The position numbers and the translations under genes are program-made. From contig NW_027476861.1 of assembly GCF_051020955.1 (NCBI RefSeq), positions 62,001 to 126,000 on the forward strand: DNA of 64,000 nucleotides. The letters run 5' to 3'. Every line of letters starts with the position of its first letter. The stretch's first letter is position 1. This DNA is from Megalopta genalis. Its lineage: Eukaryota > Arthropoda > Insecta > Hymenoptera > Halictidae. Below are positions 39,385 through 51,283 of the stretch, one piece after another. Below the pieces are notes generated by a model. It saw only the letters and a program-made list of their open reading frames with translations. It ran no database searches and was not told where the DNA came from.

Positions 39385-40552
39385 CTGATGCTCAATCATT
39401 TGTTTCGCATGGATTTGAAGCTAAAACTTCTACATCGCATTGATTTGCAGCTAAATCATGTGTTTCGCATGGATTTGAAGCTAACTCGTTTGTTCCGCGT
39501 GCATTTGAAGCTATATCACTCATATCCCAAGTGTTTGGAGGTAAATCATTTGTTTCGCCTGGATTTGAAGCTAAACCTTCTACATTGCATTGATTTGAAG
39601 CTAAGTCATGTGTCTCGCTTGTAGTTGATGCTAAACCATCTACATCGCATTGATTTGAAGCTAAATCATGTGTTTCGCTTGGATTTGAAGCTAACTCGTT
39701 TGTTTCCCCTGCATTTGAAGCTATATCACTTACAACGCAAGTATCTGATGCTCAATCATTTGGTTCGCATGGATTTGAAGCTAAGCCTTCTACTTCGTAT
39801 CGATTTGAAGCTAAATGATATGTATCGCATGGATTTTGAACCTACCCCGTTTGATTCGTCTGCATTTGCAGCTATATTACTTATACCCGAAGTGTTTGAA
39901 GCTAAATCATGTGTTTCGTTTGGATTTGAAGCTAAATCTTCTACATCGCATTGATTTGCAGCTAAATCATGTGTTTCGCATGGATTTAAATCTAACTCGT
40001 TAGTTTCGCCTGCATTTGAAGCTATATCAATATATCGCAAGTATCTGAACCTAAATCATTTGTTTCGCATGGATTTGAAGCTAAGCCTTCTACTTCGTAT
40101 CGATTTGAAGCTAAATGATATGTATCGCATGGATTTTGAACCTACCCCGTTTGATTCGTCTGCATTTGCAGATATATTACTTATACCCCAAGTGTTTGGA
40201 GTTAAATCATTTGTTTCGCATGGATTTGAAGCTAAACCTTCAACATCGCATTGATTTGCAGCTAAATCATGTGTTTCGCAAGGATTTGAATCTAACTCGT
40301 TAGTTTCGCCTGCATTTGAGGCTATGTCAATATATCGCAAGTATCTGAACCTAAATCATTTGTTTCGCATCGATTTGAAGCTAAGCTTTCTACTTCGTAT
40401 CGATTTGAAGCTAAATGATATGTATCGCATGGATTTTGAACCTACCACGTTTGATTCGTCTGCATTTGCAGCTATATCACTTATATCCCAAGTCTTTGAA
40501 GCTAAATCATGTGTTTCGCTTGGGTTTGAGGCTAAACCTTCTACATCGCATT
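38764..40552 (-). repeat. 1,923-bp tandem duplication, copy 1
   Basis: It matches 40,687-42,475 at a constant offset of 1,923 (1,789 bp). I noticed two substitutions, near 39,610/41,533 and 40,289/42,212. The boundaries fall within monomers. Core satellite only. Confidence 0.92.
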
Positions 40553-40686
40553 TATTTGAAGCTAAATCATCTTTTTCGCATGGATTTGAAGCTAACTCGT
40601 TTGTTTGTCCTGCATTTGAAGCTATCTCGCTTATAACGCAAGTATCTGATGCTCAATCATTTGTTTCGCATGGATTTGAAGCTAAA

Positions 40687-42475
40687 CCTTCTACTTCGTA
40701 TCGATTTGAAGCTAAATGATATGTATCGCATGGATTTTGAACCTACCCCGTTTGATTCGTCTGCATTTGCAGCTATATCACTTATATCCCAAGTGTTTGA
40801 AGCTAAATCATTTGTTTCGCATGGATTTGAAGCTAAACCTCCTACATCGCATTGATTTGAAGCTAAATCATGTGTTTCGCTTGGATTTGAATGTATACCT
40901 TCTACATAGTATTGGTTTCAAGCTTAAGCACGTGTTTTGCATGGATTTGAAGCTAACTCGTTTGTTTCCCCTGCATTTGAAGCTATATCACTTATAACGC
41001 AAGTATCTGAACCTAAATCATTTGTTTCGCATCGATTTGAAGCTAAGCCTTCTACTTCGTATCGATTTGAAGCTAAATGATATGTATCGAATGGATTTTG
41101 AACCTACCCCGTTTGATTCGTCTGCATTTGCAGCTATATCACTTATATCCCAAGTGTTTGAAGCTAAATCATTTGTTTCGCATGGATTTGAAGCTAAACC
41201 TTCTACATCGCATTGATTTGAAGCTAAATCATGTGTTTCGCTTGGATTTGAAGCTAACTCGTTTGTTTCCCCTGCATTTGAAGCTATATCACTTATAACG
41301 CAAGAATCTGATGCTCAATCATTTGTTTCGCATGGATTTGAAGCTAAAACTTCTACATCGCATTGATTTGCAGCTAAATCATGTGTTTCGCATGGATTTG
41401 AAGCTAACTCGTTTGTTCCGCGTGCATTTGAAGCTATATCACTCATATCCCAAGTGTTTGGAGGTAAATCATTTGTTTCGCCTGGATTTGAAGCTAAACC
41501 TTCTACATTGCATTGATTTGAAGCTAAGTCATGTGTCTCGCTTGGAGTTGATGCTAAACCATCTACATCGCATTGATTTGAAGCTAAATCATGTGTTTCG
41601 CTTGGATTTGAAGCTAACTCGTTTGTTTCCCCTGCATTTGAAGCTATATCACTTACAACGCAAGTATCTGATGCTCAATCATTTGGTTCGCATGGATTTG
41701 AAGCTAAGCCTTCTACTTCGTATCGATTTGAAGCTAAATGATATGTATCGCATGGATTTTGAACCTACCCCGTTTGATTCGTCTGCATTTGCAGCTATAT
41801 TACTTATACCCGAAGTGTTTGAAGCTAAATCATGTGTTTCGTTTGGATTTGAAGCTAAATCTTCTACATCGCATTGATTTGCAGCTAAATCATGTGTTTC
41901 GCATGGATTTAAATCTAACTCGTTAGTTTCGCCTGCATTTGAAGCTATATCAATATATCGCAAGTATCTGAACCTAAATCATTTGTTTCGCATGGATTTG
42001 AAGCTAAGCCTTCTACTTCGTATCGATTTGAAGCTAAATGATATGTATCGCATGGATTTTGAACCTACCCCGTTTGATTCGTCTGCATTTGCAGATATAT
42101 TACTTATACCCCAAGTGTTTGGAGTTAAATCATTTGTTTCGCATGGATTTGAAGCTAAACCTTCAACATCGCATTGATTTGCAGCTAAATCATGTGTTTC
42201 GCAAGGATTTGAACCTAACTCGTTAGTTTCGCCTGCATTTGAGGCTATGTCAATATATCGCAAGTATCTGAACCTAAATCATTTGTTTCGCATCGATTTG
42301 AAGCTAAGCTTTCTACTTCGTATCGATTTGAAGCTAAATGATATGTATCGCATGGATTTTGAACCTACCACGTTTGATTCGTCTGCATTTGCAGCTATAT
42401 CACTTATATCCCAAGTCTTTGAAGCTAAATCATGTGTTTCGCTTGGGTTTGAGGCTAAACCTTCTACATCGCATT
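40687..42475 (-). repeat. 1,923-bp tandem duplication, copy 2
   Basis: Partner of 38,764-40,552. The right edge is GCATTGATTT versus GCATTTATTT at 42,476/40,553. Confidence 0.92.
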
Positions 42476-42754
42476 GATTTGCAGCTAAATCATGTGTTTC
42501 GCATGGATTTAAATCTAACTCGTTAGTTTCGCCTGCATTTGAAGCTATATCAATATATCGCAAGTATCTGAACCTAAATCATTTGTTTCGCATGGATTTG
42601 AAGCTAAGCCTTCTACTTCGTATCGATTTGAAGCTAAATGATATGTATCGCATGGATTTTGAACCTACCCCGTTTGATTCGTCTGCATTTGCAGATATAT
42701 TACTTATACCCCAAGTGTTTGGAGTTAAATCATTTGTTTCGCATGGATTTGAAG

Positions 42755-43342
42755 CTAAACCTTCAACATCGCATTGATTTGCAGCTAAATCATGTGTTTC
42801 GCAAGGATTTGAATCTAACTCGTTAGTTTCGCCTGCATTTGAGGCTATGTCAATATATCGCAAGTATCTGAACCTAAATCATTTGTTTCGCATCGATTTG
42901 AAGCTAAGCTTTCTACTTCGTATCGATTTGAAGCTAAATGATATGTATCGCATGGATTTTGAACCTACCACGTTTGATTCGTCTGCATTTGCAGCTATAT
43001 CACTTATACCCCAAGTGTTTGAAGCTAAATCATGTGTTTCGCTTGGATTTGAAGCTAAACCTTCTACATCGCATTTATTTGAAGCTAAATCATCTTTTTC
43101 GCATGGATTTGAAGCTAACTCGTTTGTTTGTCCTGCATTTGAAGCTATCTCGCTTATAACGCAAGTATCTGATGCTCAATCATTTGTTTCGCATGGATTT
43201 GAAGCTAAACCTTCTACATCGCATTGATTTGCAGCTAAATCATGTGTTTCGCATGGATTTGAAGCTAACTCGTTTGTTCCGCGTGCATTTGAAGCTATAT
43301 CACTCATATCCCAAGTGTTTGGAGGTAAATCATTTGTTTCGC
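42755..43342 (-). repeat. 961-bp tandem duplication, copy 1
   Basis: It matches 43,716-44,303 at an offset of 961 (32 monomers plus one base). One difference was noticed (GAAGCTATA versus GAAACTATA, near 43,291/44,252). The left boundary is approximate. Confidence 0.85.
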
Positions 43343-43715
43343 CTGGATTTGAAGCTAAACCTTCTACATTGCATTGATTTGAAGCTAAATCATGTGTCTC
43401 GCTTGGAGTTGATGCTAAACCATCTACATCGCATTGATTTGAAGCTAAATCATGTGTTTCGCTTGGATTTGAAGCTAACTCGTTTGTTTCTCCTGCATTT
43501 GAAGCTATATCACTTACAACGCAAGTATCTGATGCTCAATCATTTGTTTCGCATGGATTTGAAGCTAAGCCTTCTACTTCGTATCGATTTGAAGCTAAAT
43601 GATATGTATCGCATGGATTTTGAACCTACCCCGTTTGATTCGTCTGCATTTGCAGCTATATTACTTATACCCCAAGTGTTTGAAGCTAAATCATGCGTTT
43701 CGCTTGGATTTGAAG

Positions 43716-44303
43716 CTAAACCTTCAACATCGCATTGATTTGCAGCTAAATCATGTGTTTCGCAAGGATTTGAATCTAACTCGTTAGTTTCGCCTGCATT
43801 TGAGGCTATGTCAATATATCGCAAGTATCTGAACCTAAATCATTTGTTTCGCATCGATTTGAAGCTAAGCTTTCTACTTCGTATCGATTTGAAGCTAAAT
43901 GATATGTATCGCATGGATTTTGAACCTACCACGTTTGATTCGTCTGCATTTGCAGCTATATCACTTATACCCCAAGTGTTTGAAGCTAAATCATGTGTTT
44001 CGCTTGGATTTGAAGCTAAACCTTCTACATCGCATTTATTTGAAGCTAAATCATCTTTTTCGCATGGATTTGAAGCTAACTCGTTTGTTTGTCCTGCATT
44101 TGAAGCTATCTCGCTTATAACGCAAGTATCTGATGCTCAATCATTTGTTTCGCATGGATTTGAAGCTAAACCTTCTACATCGCATTGATTTGCAGCTAAA
44201 TCATGTGTTTCGCATGGATTTGAAGCTAACTCGTTTGTTCCGCGTGCATTTGAAACTATATCACTCATATCCCAAGTGTTTGGAGGTAAATCATTTGTTT
44301 CGC
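43716..44303 (-). repeat. 961-bp tandem duplication, copy 2
   Basis: Partner of 42,755-43,342, ending where CGCAAGG replaces CGCCTGG at 44,304. Confidence 0.85.
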
Positions 44304-44319
44304 AAGGATTTGAAGCTAA

Positions 44320-45074
44320 ACCTTCTACATCGCATTGATTTGAAGCTAAATCATGTGTCTCGCTTGGATTTGATGCTAAACCATCTACATCGCATTGATT
44401 TGAAGCTAAATCATGTGTTTCGCTTGGATTTGAAGCTAACTCGTTTGTTTCGCCTGCATTTGTAGCTATATCACTTATATCGCAAGTACTTGAAGCTAAA
44501 TCATTCGTTCCGCATGGATCTGTGGCTAAGACTTCTAATTCGCATTGATTTGAAGCTAAAACATGTGTTTCGCATGGATTTGAAGTTAACTCGCTTGTTT
44601 CGCATGCAGTTGAAGCTAAATCATATTTATGACAAGTATCTGAATCTACACCATTTGTTTCGCACTGATTTGAAGCTAACTCGTTTGTTTCTCCTGCATT
44701 TGAAGCTATATCACTTATATCGCAAGTACCTGAACCTAAATCATGTGTTTCGCATGGATTAGAAGCTAAGGCTTATACTTCGGATCTATTTGAAGCTAAA
44801 TGTTGTGTATCGCATGGATTTTGAAGCTAACTCGCTTGATTCGTCAGCATTTGAAGCTATATCACTTATATCGCAAGTATCTGAAGCTAAATCATTTGTT
44901 TCGCATGGATTTGAAGCTAAGCCTTCTACTTCGTATCGATTTGAAGCTAAATGATATGTATCGCATGGATTTTGAACCTACCCCGTTTGATTCGTCTGCA
45001 TTTGCAGCTATATCACTTATATCCCAAGTGTTTGAAGCTAAATCATTTGTTTCGCATGGATTTGAAGCTAAACC
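44320..45074 (-). repeat. 7,870-bp-offset segmental duplication, copy 2
   Basis: Near-identical partner of 36,450-37,204, with private changes such as ATCATTCGTTCCGC near 44,503. Confidence 0.85.
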
Positions 45075-46140
45075 TTCTACATCGCATTGATTTGAAGCTA
45101 AATCATGTGTTTCGCTTGGATTTGAAGCTAACTCGTTTGTTTCCCCTGCATTTGAAGCTATATCACTTATAACGCAAGAATCTGATGCTCAATCATTTGT
45201 TTCGCATGGATTTGAAGCTAAACCTTCTACATCGCATTGATTTGCAGCTAAATCATGTGTTTCGCATGGATTTGAGCTAACTCGTTTGTTCCGCGTGCAT
45301 TTGAAGCTATACCACTCATATCCCAAGTGTTTGGAGGTAAATCATTTGTTTCGCCTGGATTTGAAGCTAAACCTTCTACATTGCATTGATTTGAAGCTAA
45401 ATCATGTGTCTCGCTTGGAGTTGATGCTAAACCATCTACATCGCATTGATTTGAAGCTAAATCATGTGTTTCGCTTGGATTTGAAGCTAACTCGTTTGTT
45501 TCTCCTGCATTTGAAGCTATATCACTTACAACGCAAGTATCTGATGCTCAATCATTTGTTTCGCATGGATTTGAAGCTAAGCCTTCTACTTCGTATCGAT
45601 TTGAAGCTAAATGATATGTATCGCATGGATTTTGAACCTACCCCGTTTGATTCGTCTGCATTTGCAGCTATATTACTTATACCCCAAGTGTTTGAAGCTA
45701 AATCATGCGTTTCGCTTGGATTTGAAGCTAAACCTTCTACATCGCATTGATTTGCAGCTAAATCATGTGTTTCGCATGGATTTAAATCTAACTCGTTAGT
45801 TTCGCCTGCATTTGAAGCTACATCAATATATCGCAAGTATCTGAACCTAAATCATTTGTTTCGCATCGATTTGAAGCTAAGCCTTCTACTTCGTATCGAT
45901 TTGAAGCTAAATGATATGTATCGCATGGATTTTGAACCTACCACGTTTGATTCGTCTGCATTTGCAGCTATTTCACTTATATCCCAAGTGTTTGAAGCTA
46001 AATCATTTGTTTCGCATGGATTTGAAGCTAAACCTTCTACATCGCATTGATTCGAAACTAAATCATGTGTTTTGCTTGGATTTGAAGCTAACTCGTTTGT
46101 TTCCCCTGCATTTGAAGCTATATCGCTTATAACGCAAGTA

Positions 46141-48143
46141 TCTGATGCTCAATCATTTGTTTCGCATGGATTTGAAGCTAAACCTTCTACATCGCATTGA
46201 TTTGAAGCTAAATCATGTGTCTCGCTTGGATTTGATGCTAAACCTTCTACATCGCATTGATTTGCAGCTAAATCATGTGTTTGGCTTGGACATGAAGCTA
46301 ACTCGTTTGTTTCTCCTGCATTTCAATCTATATCACTTATATCGTAAGTATCTGAAGCTAAATCATATGTTTAGCATGGATTTGAAGCTAATCCTACTAC
46401 ATCGCAAGTACCTGATGCTAAATCAATTGTTTCGCATGGTTTTGAAGCTAAACCTTCTACATCGCATTGAGTTGCAGCTAAATCATGTGTTTCGCATGGA
46501 TTTGAAGCTAACTCGTTCGTTTCGCCTGCATTTGATGCTCTATCACTTATATCGCAAGTGTTTGAAGCTAAATCATTTGTTTCGCATGGATTTGTAGCTA
46601 AACCTTCTACATCGCATTGATTTGTTTCTAAATCTTGTGTATCGCAACGATATGAAGCTATCTCGTTTGATTAGTGTACATTTGAAGCTACATCACTGAT
46701 ATCGCAAGTATCTGAAGCTAGATCGTTTGTTTCTCCTGCATTTGAATCTATATCACTTATATCGCAAGTATCGGAAGCTAAATCAAATGTTTAGCATGGA
46801 TTTGAAGCTAATCCTTCTACATCGCAATTATCTGATGCTAAATCATTTGCTTCGCATGGTTTTGAAGCTAAACCTTCTACATCGCATTGATTTGCAGCTA
46901 AATCATGTGTTTCGCAAGGATTTTAAGCTAAATCTTCTACATCGTATTGATTTGAAGCTGAATCGCGTGTTTCGCATGGATTTGAGCTAAACCTTCTACA
47001 TCGCATTGATTTGCTGATAAATCATGTGTTTCGCATGGATTTGAAGCTAACTCGATTGATTCGTCTGCATTTGAATCTATATCACTGATATCCCAAGTGT
47101 TTGAAGCTAAATCATGTGTTTCGCATGGAGTTGAAGCTAAACCTTCTACATCGCATTGATTAGCTGCTAAATCGTGTGTTTCGCATGGATTTGAAGATAA
47201 CTCGTTAATTTCGCCTGCATTTGAAGCTATATCACTGACATCGCAAATATCCGAACCTAAATCACTTGTTTCGCATGGACTTGAATCTAAGCCTTCTACT
47301 TCGCATGGATTTAAAGCTAAATCATGTGTTTCGCATGGATTTAAAGCTAAATCATTTGTTTCGCATGGATTTGAAGCTAACTCGTTCGTTTCGCCTGCAT
47401 TTGATGCTATATCACTTATATCGCAAGTATCTGAAGCTAAATCATTTGTTTCGCATGGATTTGAAGCTAAACCTTCTACATCGTATTGATTTGAAGCTAA
47501 ATCATTTGTTTTACATGGATTTGAAGCTAAGCCTTCTATTTCGCATTGATTTGAAGATAAATAATGTGTTTCTTCTGGATTTGAAGCTATACCTTCTACA
47601 TCGCAATTATTTGAAGAAAAATCATGTGTTTTGCATGGATTTGAAGCTAAACCTTCTATATCGTATCGATTTGAATCTAAATGAAATGTGTCGCATGGAT
47701 TTTGAAGCTATCCCGTTTGATTCGTCTACATTTGCAGCCATATCACTTATATCACAAGTGTTTGAAGCTAAATCATTTGTTCCGCATGGATTTGAAGCTA
47801 AACCTTCTACATCGCATTGATTTGAAGATAAATTATGTGTTTCGCATGGATTTGAAGCTAACTCGTCCGTTTTGCCTGCATTTGTAGCTGTATCACTTAT
47901 ATTGCAAGTATCTGAAGCTAAATCGTTTGTGTTGCATGGATTTGAATCTAAACCTTCCACATAACATTGATTTGAATCTAAATCATCTGATTCGTTTGGA
48001 GTTGAAGCTAGCTCGTTTGTTTCGTCTGCATTTGAAGCTAAATAACACATATCGCAAGTATCTGAATCTAAATCATTTGTTTCGCATGGTTTTGATGCTA
48101 AACCTTCTACATCGCATTAATTTGAAACTAATTCATGTGTTTC
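46141..48143 (-). repeat. Diverged right edge of the R block
   Basis: Inverted monomers with higher divergence and no regular marker spacing. The 46,241-46,534 segment is the counterpart of 14,079-14,372. A core-like marker monomer appears once more near 47,693. The last inverted monomer ends at about 48,143 (CATGTGTTTC). No gene seen. Confidence 0.8.
46241..46534 (-). repeat. Edge-specific segment shared with 14,079-14,372
   Basis: Aligns to 14,079-14,372 at an offset of 32,162 with shared rare variants (GGCTTGGACATGAA, GTTTAGCATGG). It supports both edges having once been neighbouring array, later separated by core growth. Confidence 0.8.
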
Positions 48144-48153
48144 TATCTTCATA
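48144..48153. other. R-to-F orientation switch without spacer
   Basis: The inverted monomer text runs to CATGTGTTTC and the forward text resumes at ATCAATGCGATGTAG. Only about ten ambiguous bases (TATCTTCATA) lie between them. There is no palindrome like the one at 11.16 kb. This is an abrupt junction within satellite, consistent with an inversion breakpoint joined with little or no homology, or with a mis-join. Confidence 0.85.
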
Positions 48154-48411
48154 TCAATGCGATGTAGAAGGTTTAGCTTCAAATCCATGCGAAAAAAATG
48201 ATTTAGCATCAGATACTTGCGATATAAGTGAGATAGCTACAAATGCAGGGGTAACAAACGAGTTAGCTTCAAATCCATGCGAAACACATGATTTAGCTGC
48301 AAATCCAAGCGATGTAGAAGGTTTAGATCCATGCGAAACAAATGATTTACCTTCAAACACTTGGGATATAAGTCATATAGCTTCAAATGCAGACGAACCA
48401 AACGAGTTAGT

Positions 48412-49347
48412 TTAAAAATCCATGCGATACATATGATTTAGCTTCAAATCAATGCGAGGTAGAAGGCTTAGCTTCAAATCCATAAGAAACAAATGATATA
48501 GGTTCAGATACATGCGATATAAGTGATATATCTTCAAATGCAGACGAAACAAACCAGTTAGCTTCAATTCCATGCGAAACAAATGATTTAGCTTCAAATC
48601 AACGCTATGTAGAAGGTTTAGCTTCAAATCCATGAGACACAAATGACTTAGCTTCAGATACTTGCGATATATGTGATACAGCTTCAACTGCAGACGAAAT
48701 AAACGACTTAGTTTAAAATCCAAGCGAATCACATGATTTAGTTTAAAATCCAAGCGAATCACATGATTTAGTTTCAAATCAATGCGATGTAGAAGGGTTA
48801 GCTTCAAATCCATGCGAAACAAATGATTTAGCTTCAAATCAATGCGAGCTAGAAGGTTTAGCTTCAAATCCATAAGAAACAAATGATTTAGGTTCAGATA
48901 GTTGCGATATAAGTGATATATCTTCAAATACAGACGAAATAAACGAGTTATCTTCAAATCAGTGCGAAACAAATGGTGTAGATTCGAATCAATGCGATGT
49001 AGAAGGTTTAGATTCAACTCCATGCGAAACACATGATTTAGCAGCAAACCAATGCGATGTAGAAGGTCTAGCTTCAAATCCATTCGAAACCAATGATTCA
49101 GCTTGAGATACTTGCGATATAAGTGATATAGCATCAAATACAGACGAAACGAACGAGTTAGATTCGAATCCATGCGAAACAAATGATTTAGCTTCAAACA
49201 CTTGGGATATAAGTGATACAGCTTCAAATGCAGGGGAAACAAACGAGTTATCTTCAAATCCAAGCGAATCACATGATTTAGCTTCAAATCAATGCGATGT
49301 AGAAGGATTAGCATCAAATCCATGCGAATCGAATGATTTAGCTTCAA
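48412..49347 (-). other. Longest open frame in the window (311 codons), repeat by-product
   Basis: The predicted product is a lysine/arginine-rich LKLNHLFRMD-type decapeptide repeat with no unique segment. It lies on the strand opposite the F-sense frame. The same kind of frame, at similar lengths, occurs wherever the array lacks indels (for example 9,131-9,955, 274 codons). I judge it not a gene: no start context, no non-repetitive N- or C-terminus, and neighbouring copies are interrupted. Confidence 0.7.
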
Positions 49348-49817
49348 TCAGTTGGGATATAAGTGATATAGCTTCAAATGCAGACGAAACAAACGAGTTA
49401 GCTTCAAATCCATGCGAAATACATGATTTAGCTGCAAATCAACGCTATGTAGAAGGTTTAGCTTCAAATCCATGAGACACAAATGACTTAGCTTCAGATA
49501 CTTGCGATATATGTGATACAGCTTCAACTGCAGACGAAATAGACGACTTAGTTTCCAATCCAAGCGAATCACATGATTTAGTTTCAAATCAATGCGATGT
49601 AGAAGGTTTAGCTTCAAATCCACCGAAACAAATGATTTAGCTTCAAACACTTGGGATATAAGTGATATTTCTTCAAATGCAGACGAATCAAACGAGTTAG
49701 CTTCAAAATCCATGCGATACACATCATTTAGCTTCACACCAATGCGACGTAGAAAGCTTAGCTTCAAATCCATGCGAAGCACATTATTTAGCTTCAAATC
49801 AATGCGATGTAGAAGGT

Positions 49818-51080
49818 TTGGCTTCAAATCCATGCGAAAGAAATGATTTAGCTTTAAATACTTGCGATGTAAGTGACATAGCTTCAAATGCAGGCGAAAC
49901 AAACGGGTTAGCTCCAAATCCATGCGAAACACATGATTTAGCTTCGAATCAATGCGATGTAGAAGGTTTAGCTTCAAATCCATGCGAAACCAATGATTTA
50001 GCTTCAGATACTTGCGATATAAGTGGCATAACTTTAAATGCAGACGAAACAAACGAGTTAGCTTCCAATTCAAGCGATGCACATGATTTAGCTTCAGATA
50101 CTAGCGATATAAGTGATACAGCTTCAAATGCAGACGAAATAAACGAGTTAGCTTCCAATCCAAGCGAATCACATGATCTAGCTTCAAATCAATGCGATGT
50201 AGAAAGTTTAGCTTCAAATCCATGCGGAACCAATGATTTAGCTTCAGATACTTGCGATATAAGTGGCATAGCTTCAAATGCAGACGAAACAAACGAGTTA
50301 GCTTCCAATGCAAGTGAATCACATGATTTAGCTTCAAGTCAATGCGATGTAGAAAGTTTAGCTTCAAATCCATGCGATACAAATGATTTAGCTTTAGATA
50401 CTATCGAAATAAGTGATATAGCTTCAAGTGCAGTCGAGACTAACAAGTTAGCTTCAAATCCATGCGAAACACACGATTTAGCATCAAATCAATGCGATGT
50501 AGAAGGATTAGCTTCAAATCCATGCGAATCAAATGATTGAGATTCAAACACTTGGGCTATATGTGACATGGCTTCAAATGCAGACGAAACAAACGAGTTA
50601 GCTTCAAATCCATGCGAAGCACATGATTTAGCTTCAGATACTAGCGGTATAAGTGATACAGCTTCAAATGCAGACGAAATAAACGAGTCAGTTTCCAATC
50701 CGAGCGAATCACATGATTTAGCTTCAAATCAATGCGATGTAGAAAGTTTAGCTTCAAATCCATGCGGAACCAATGATTTAGCTTCAGATACTTGCGATAT
50801 AAGTGGCATAGCTTCAAATGCAGACGAAACAAACGAGTTAGCTTCCAATGCAAGTGAATCACATGATTTAGCTTCAAGTCAATGCGATGTAGAAAGTTTA
50901 GCTTCAAATCCATGCGATACAAATGATTTAGCTTTAGATACTATCGAAATAAGTGATATAGCTTCAAGTGCAGTCGAGACTAACAAGTTAGCTTCAAATC
51001 CATGCGAAACACATGATTTAGCATCAAATCAATGCGATGTAGAAGGATTAGCTTCAAATCCATGCGAATCAAATGATTGA
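49818..51080 (+). other. Best-preserved stretch of the F-sense decapeptide frame, one internal TGA
   Basis: In the ASNPCETNDL frame, 49,818-51,077 is open except for a TGA at 50,538-50,540, where TTA has become TGA. The same change recurs 540 bp later at 51,078-51,080, where the stretch ends. Upstream the frame also seems open back to the extra A near 49,709, before frame shifts break it. A product would be acidic, with Cys about every ten residues (pattern A-S-x-x-C-[DE]-x-x-[DEG]-[LI]). No initiation signal, unique domain or signal peptide is visible. Probably a by-product of the repeat, or at most the relic of a repetitive coding sequence. Confidence 0.45.
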
Positions 51081-51283
51081 GATTCAAACACTTGGGCTAT
51101 ATGTGACATGGCTTCAAATGCAGACGAAACAAACGAGTTAGCTTCAAATCCATGCGAAGCACATGATTTAGCTTCAGATACTAGCGGTATAAGTGATACA
51201 GCTTCAAATTCGGACGAAATAAACGAGTTAGTTTCCAATCCAAGCGAATCACATGATTTAGCTTGAAATCAATGCGATGTAGA
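50041..51283 (+). repeat. 540-bp tandem repeat, ~2.3 copies
   Basis: Units of 18 monomers recur at exactly 540 bp: ~50,060, ~50,600 and ~51,140. Shared variants include CAAGTGAATCACATG, GATACTATCGAAATAAG, CAGTCGAGACTAACAAG and CTTGGGCTATATGTGACATG. The first copy differs most (AATTCAAGCGATGC near 50,068). The third is cut at ~51,283. The unit is in register with the monomer and preserves frame. Confidence 0.9.

Larger units (their letters stand above)
18870..46140 (-). repeat. Homogenised core of the R block: 300/361/451/661-bp higher-order units
   Basis: A 31-bp marker monomer with an extra T in GCATGGATTTTGAACCTACC recurs more than 50 times. Examples are at ~18,887, 19,457, 19,818, 20,269, 20,930, 21,291, then ~28,021, 28,321, 28,621, 28,921 and 29,221, and the last near 45,926. 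Typical spacings are 300, 361, 451 and 661 bp. Between markers the units are almost identical over tens of kb, whereas edges and arms are more diverged. This is the pattern expected from recent local amplification and homogenisation. The odd lengths (361, 451, 661) each add one base, so a reading frame cannot persist across units. Confidence 0.92.
11184..48143 (-). repeat. R block: ~37 kb of the same array in inverted orientation
   Basis: From ~11,188 the plus strand carries the reverse complement of the F monomers (TGAAGCTAAATCATTTG and relatives). The polarity stays uniform to ~48,143. Monomer types are the same as in the arms. The block has a diverged left edge, a homogenised core and a short diverged right edge, described separately. 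No gene is supported on either strand. Confidence 0.93.

Noticed and set aside
18697..45140. Recurring CATAGTATTGGTTTCAAGC segment as a separate inserted element
   Set aside because: It aligns over its full length with ordinary monomers (30-bp spacing kept) and is just a diverged monomer pair of the core unit.
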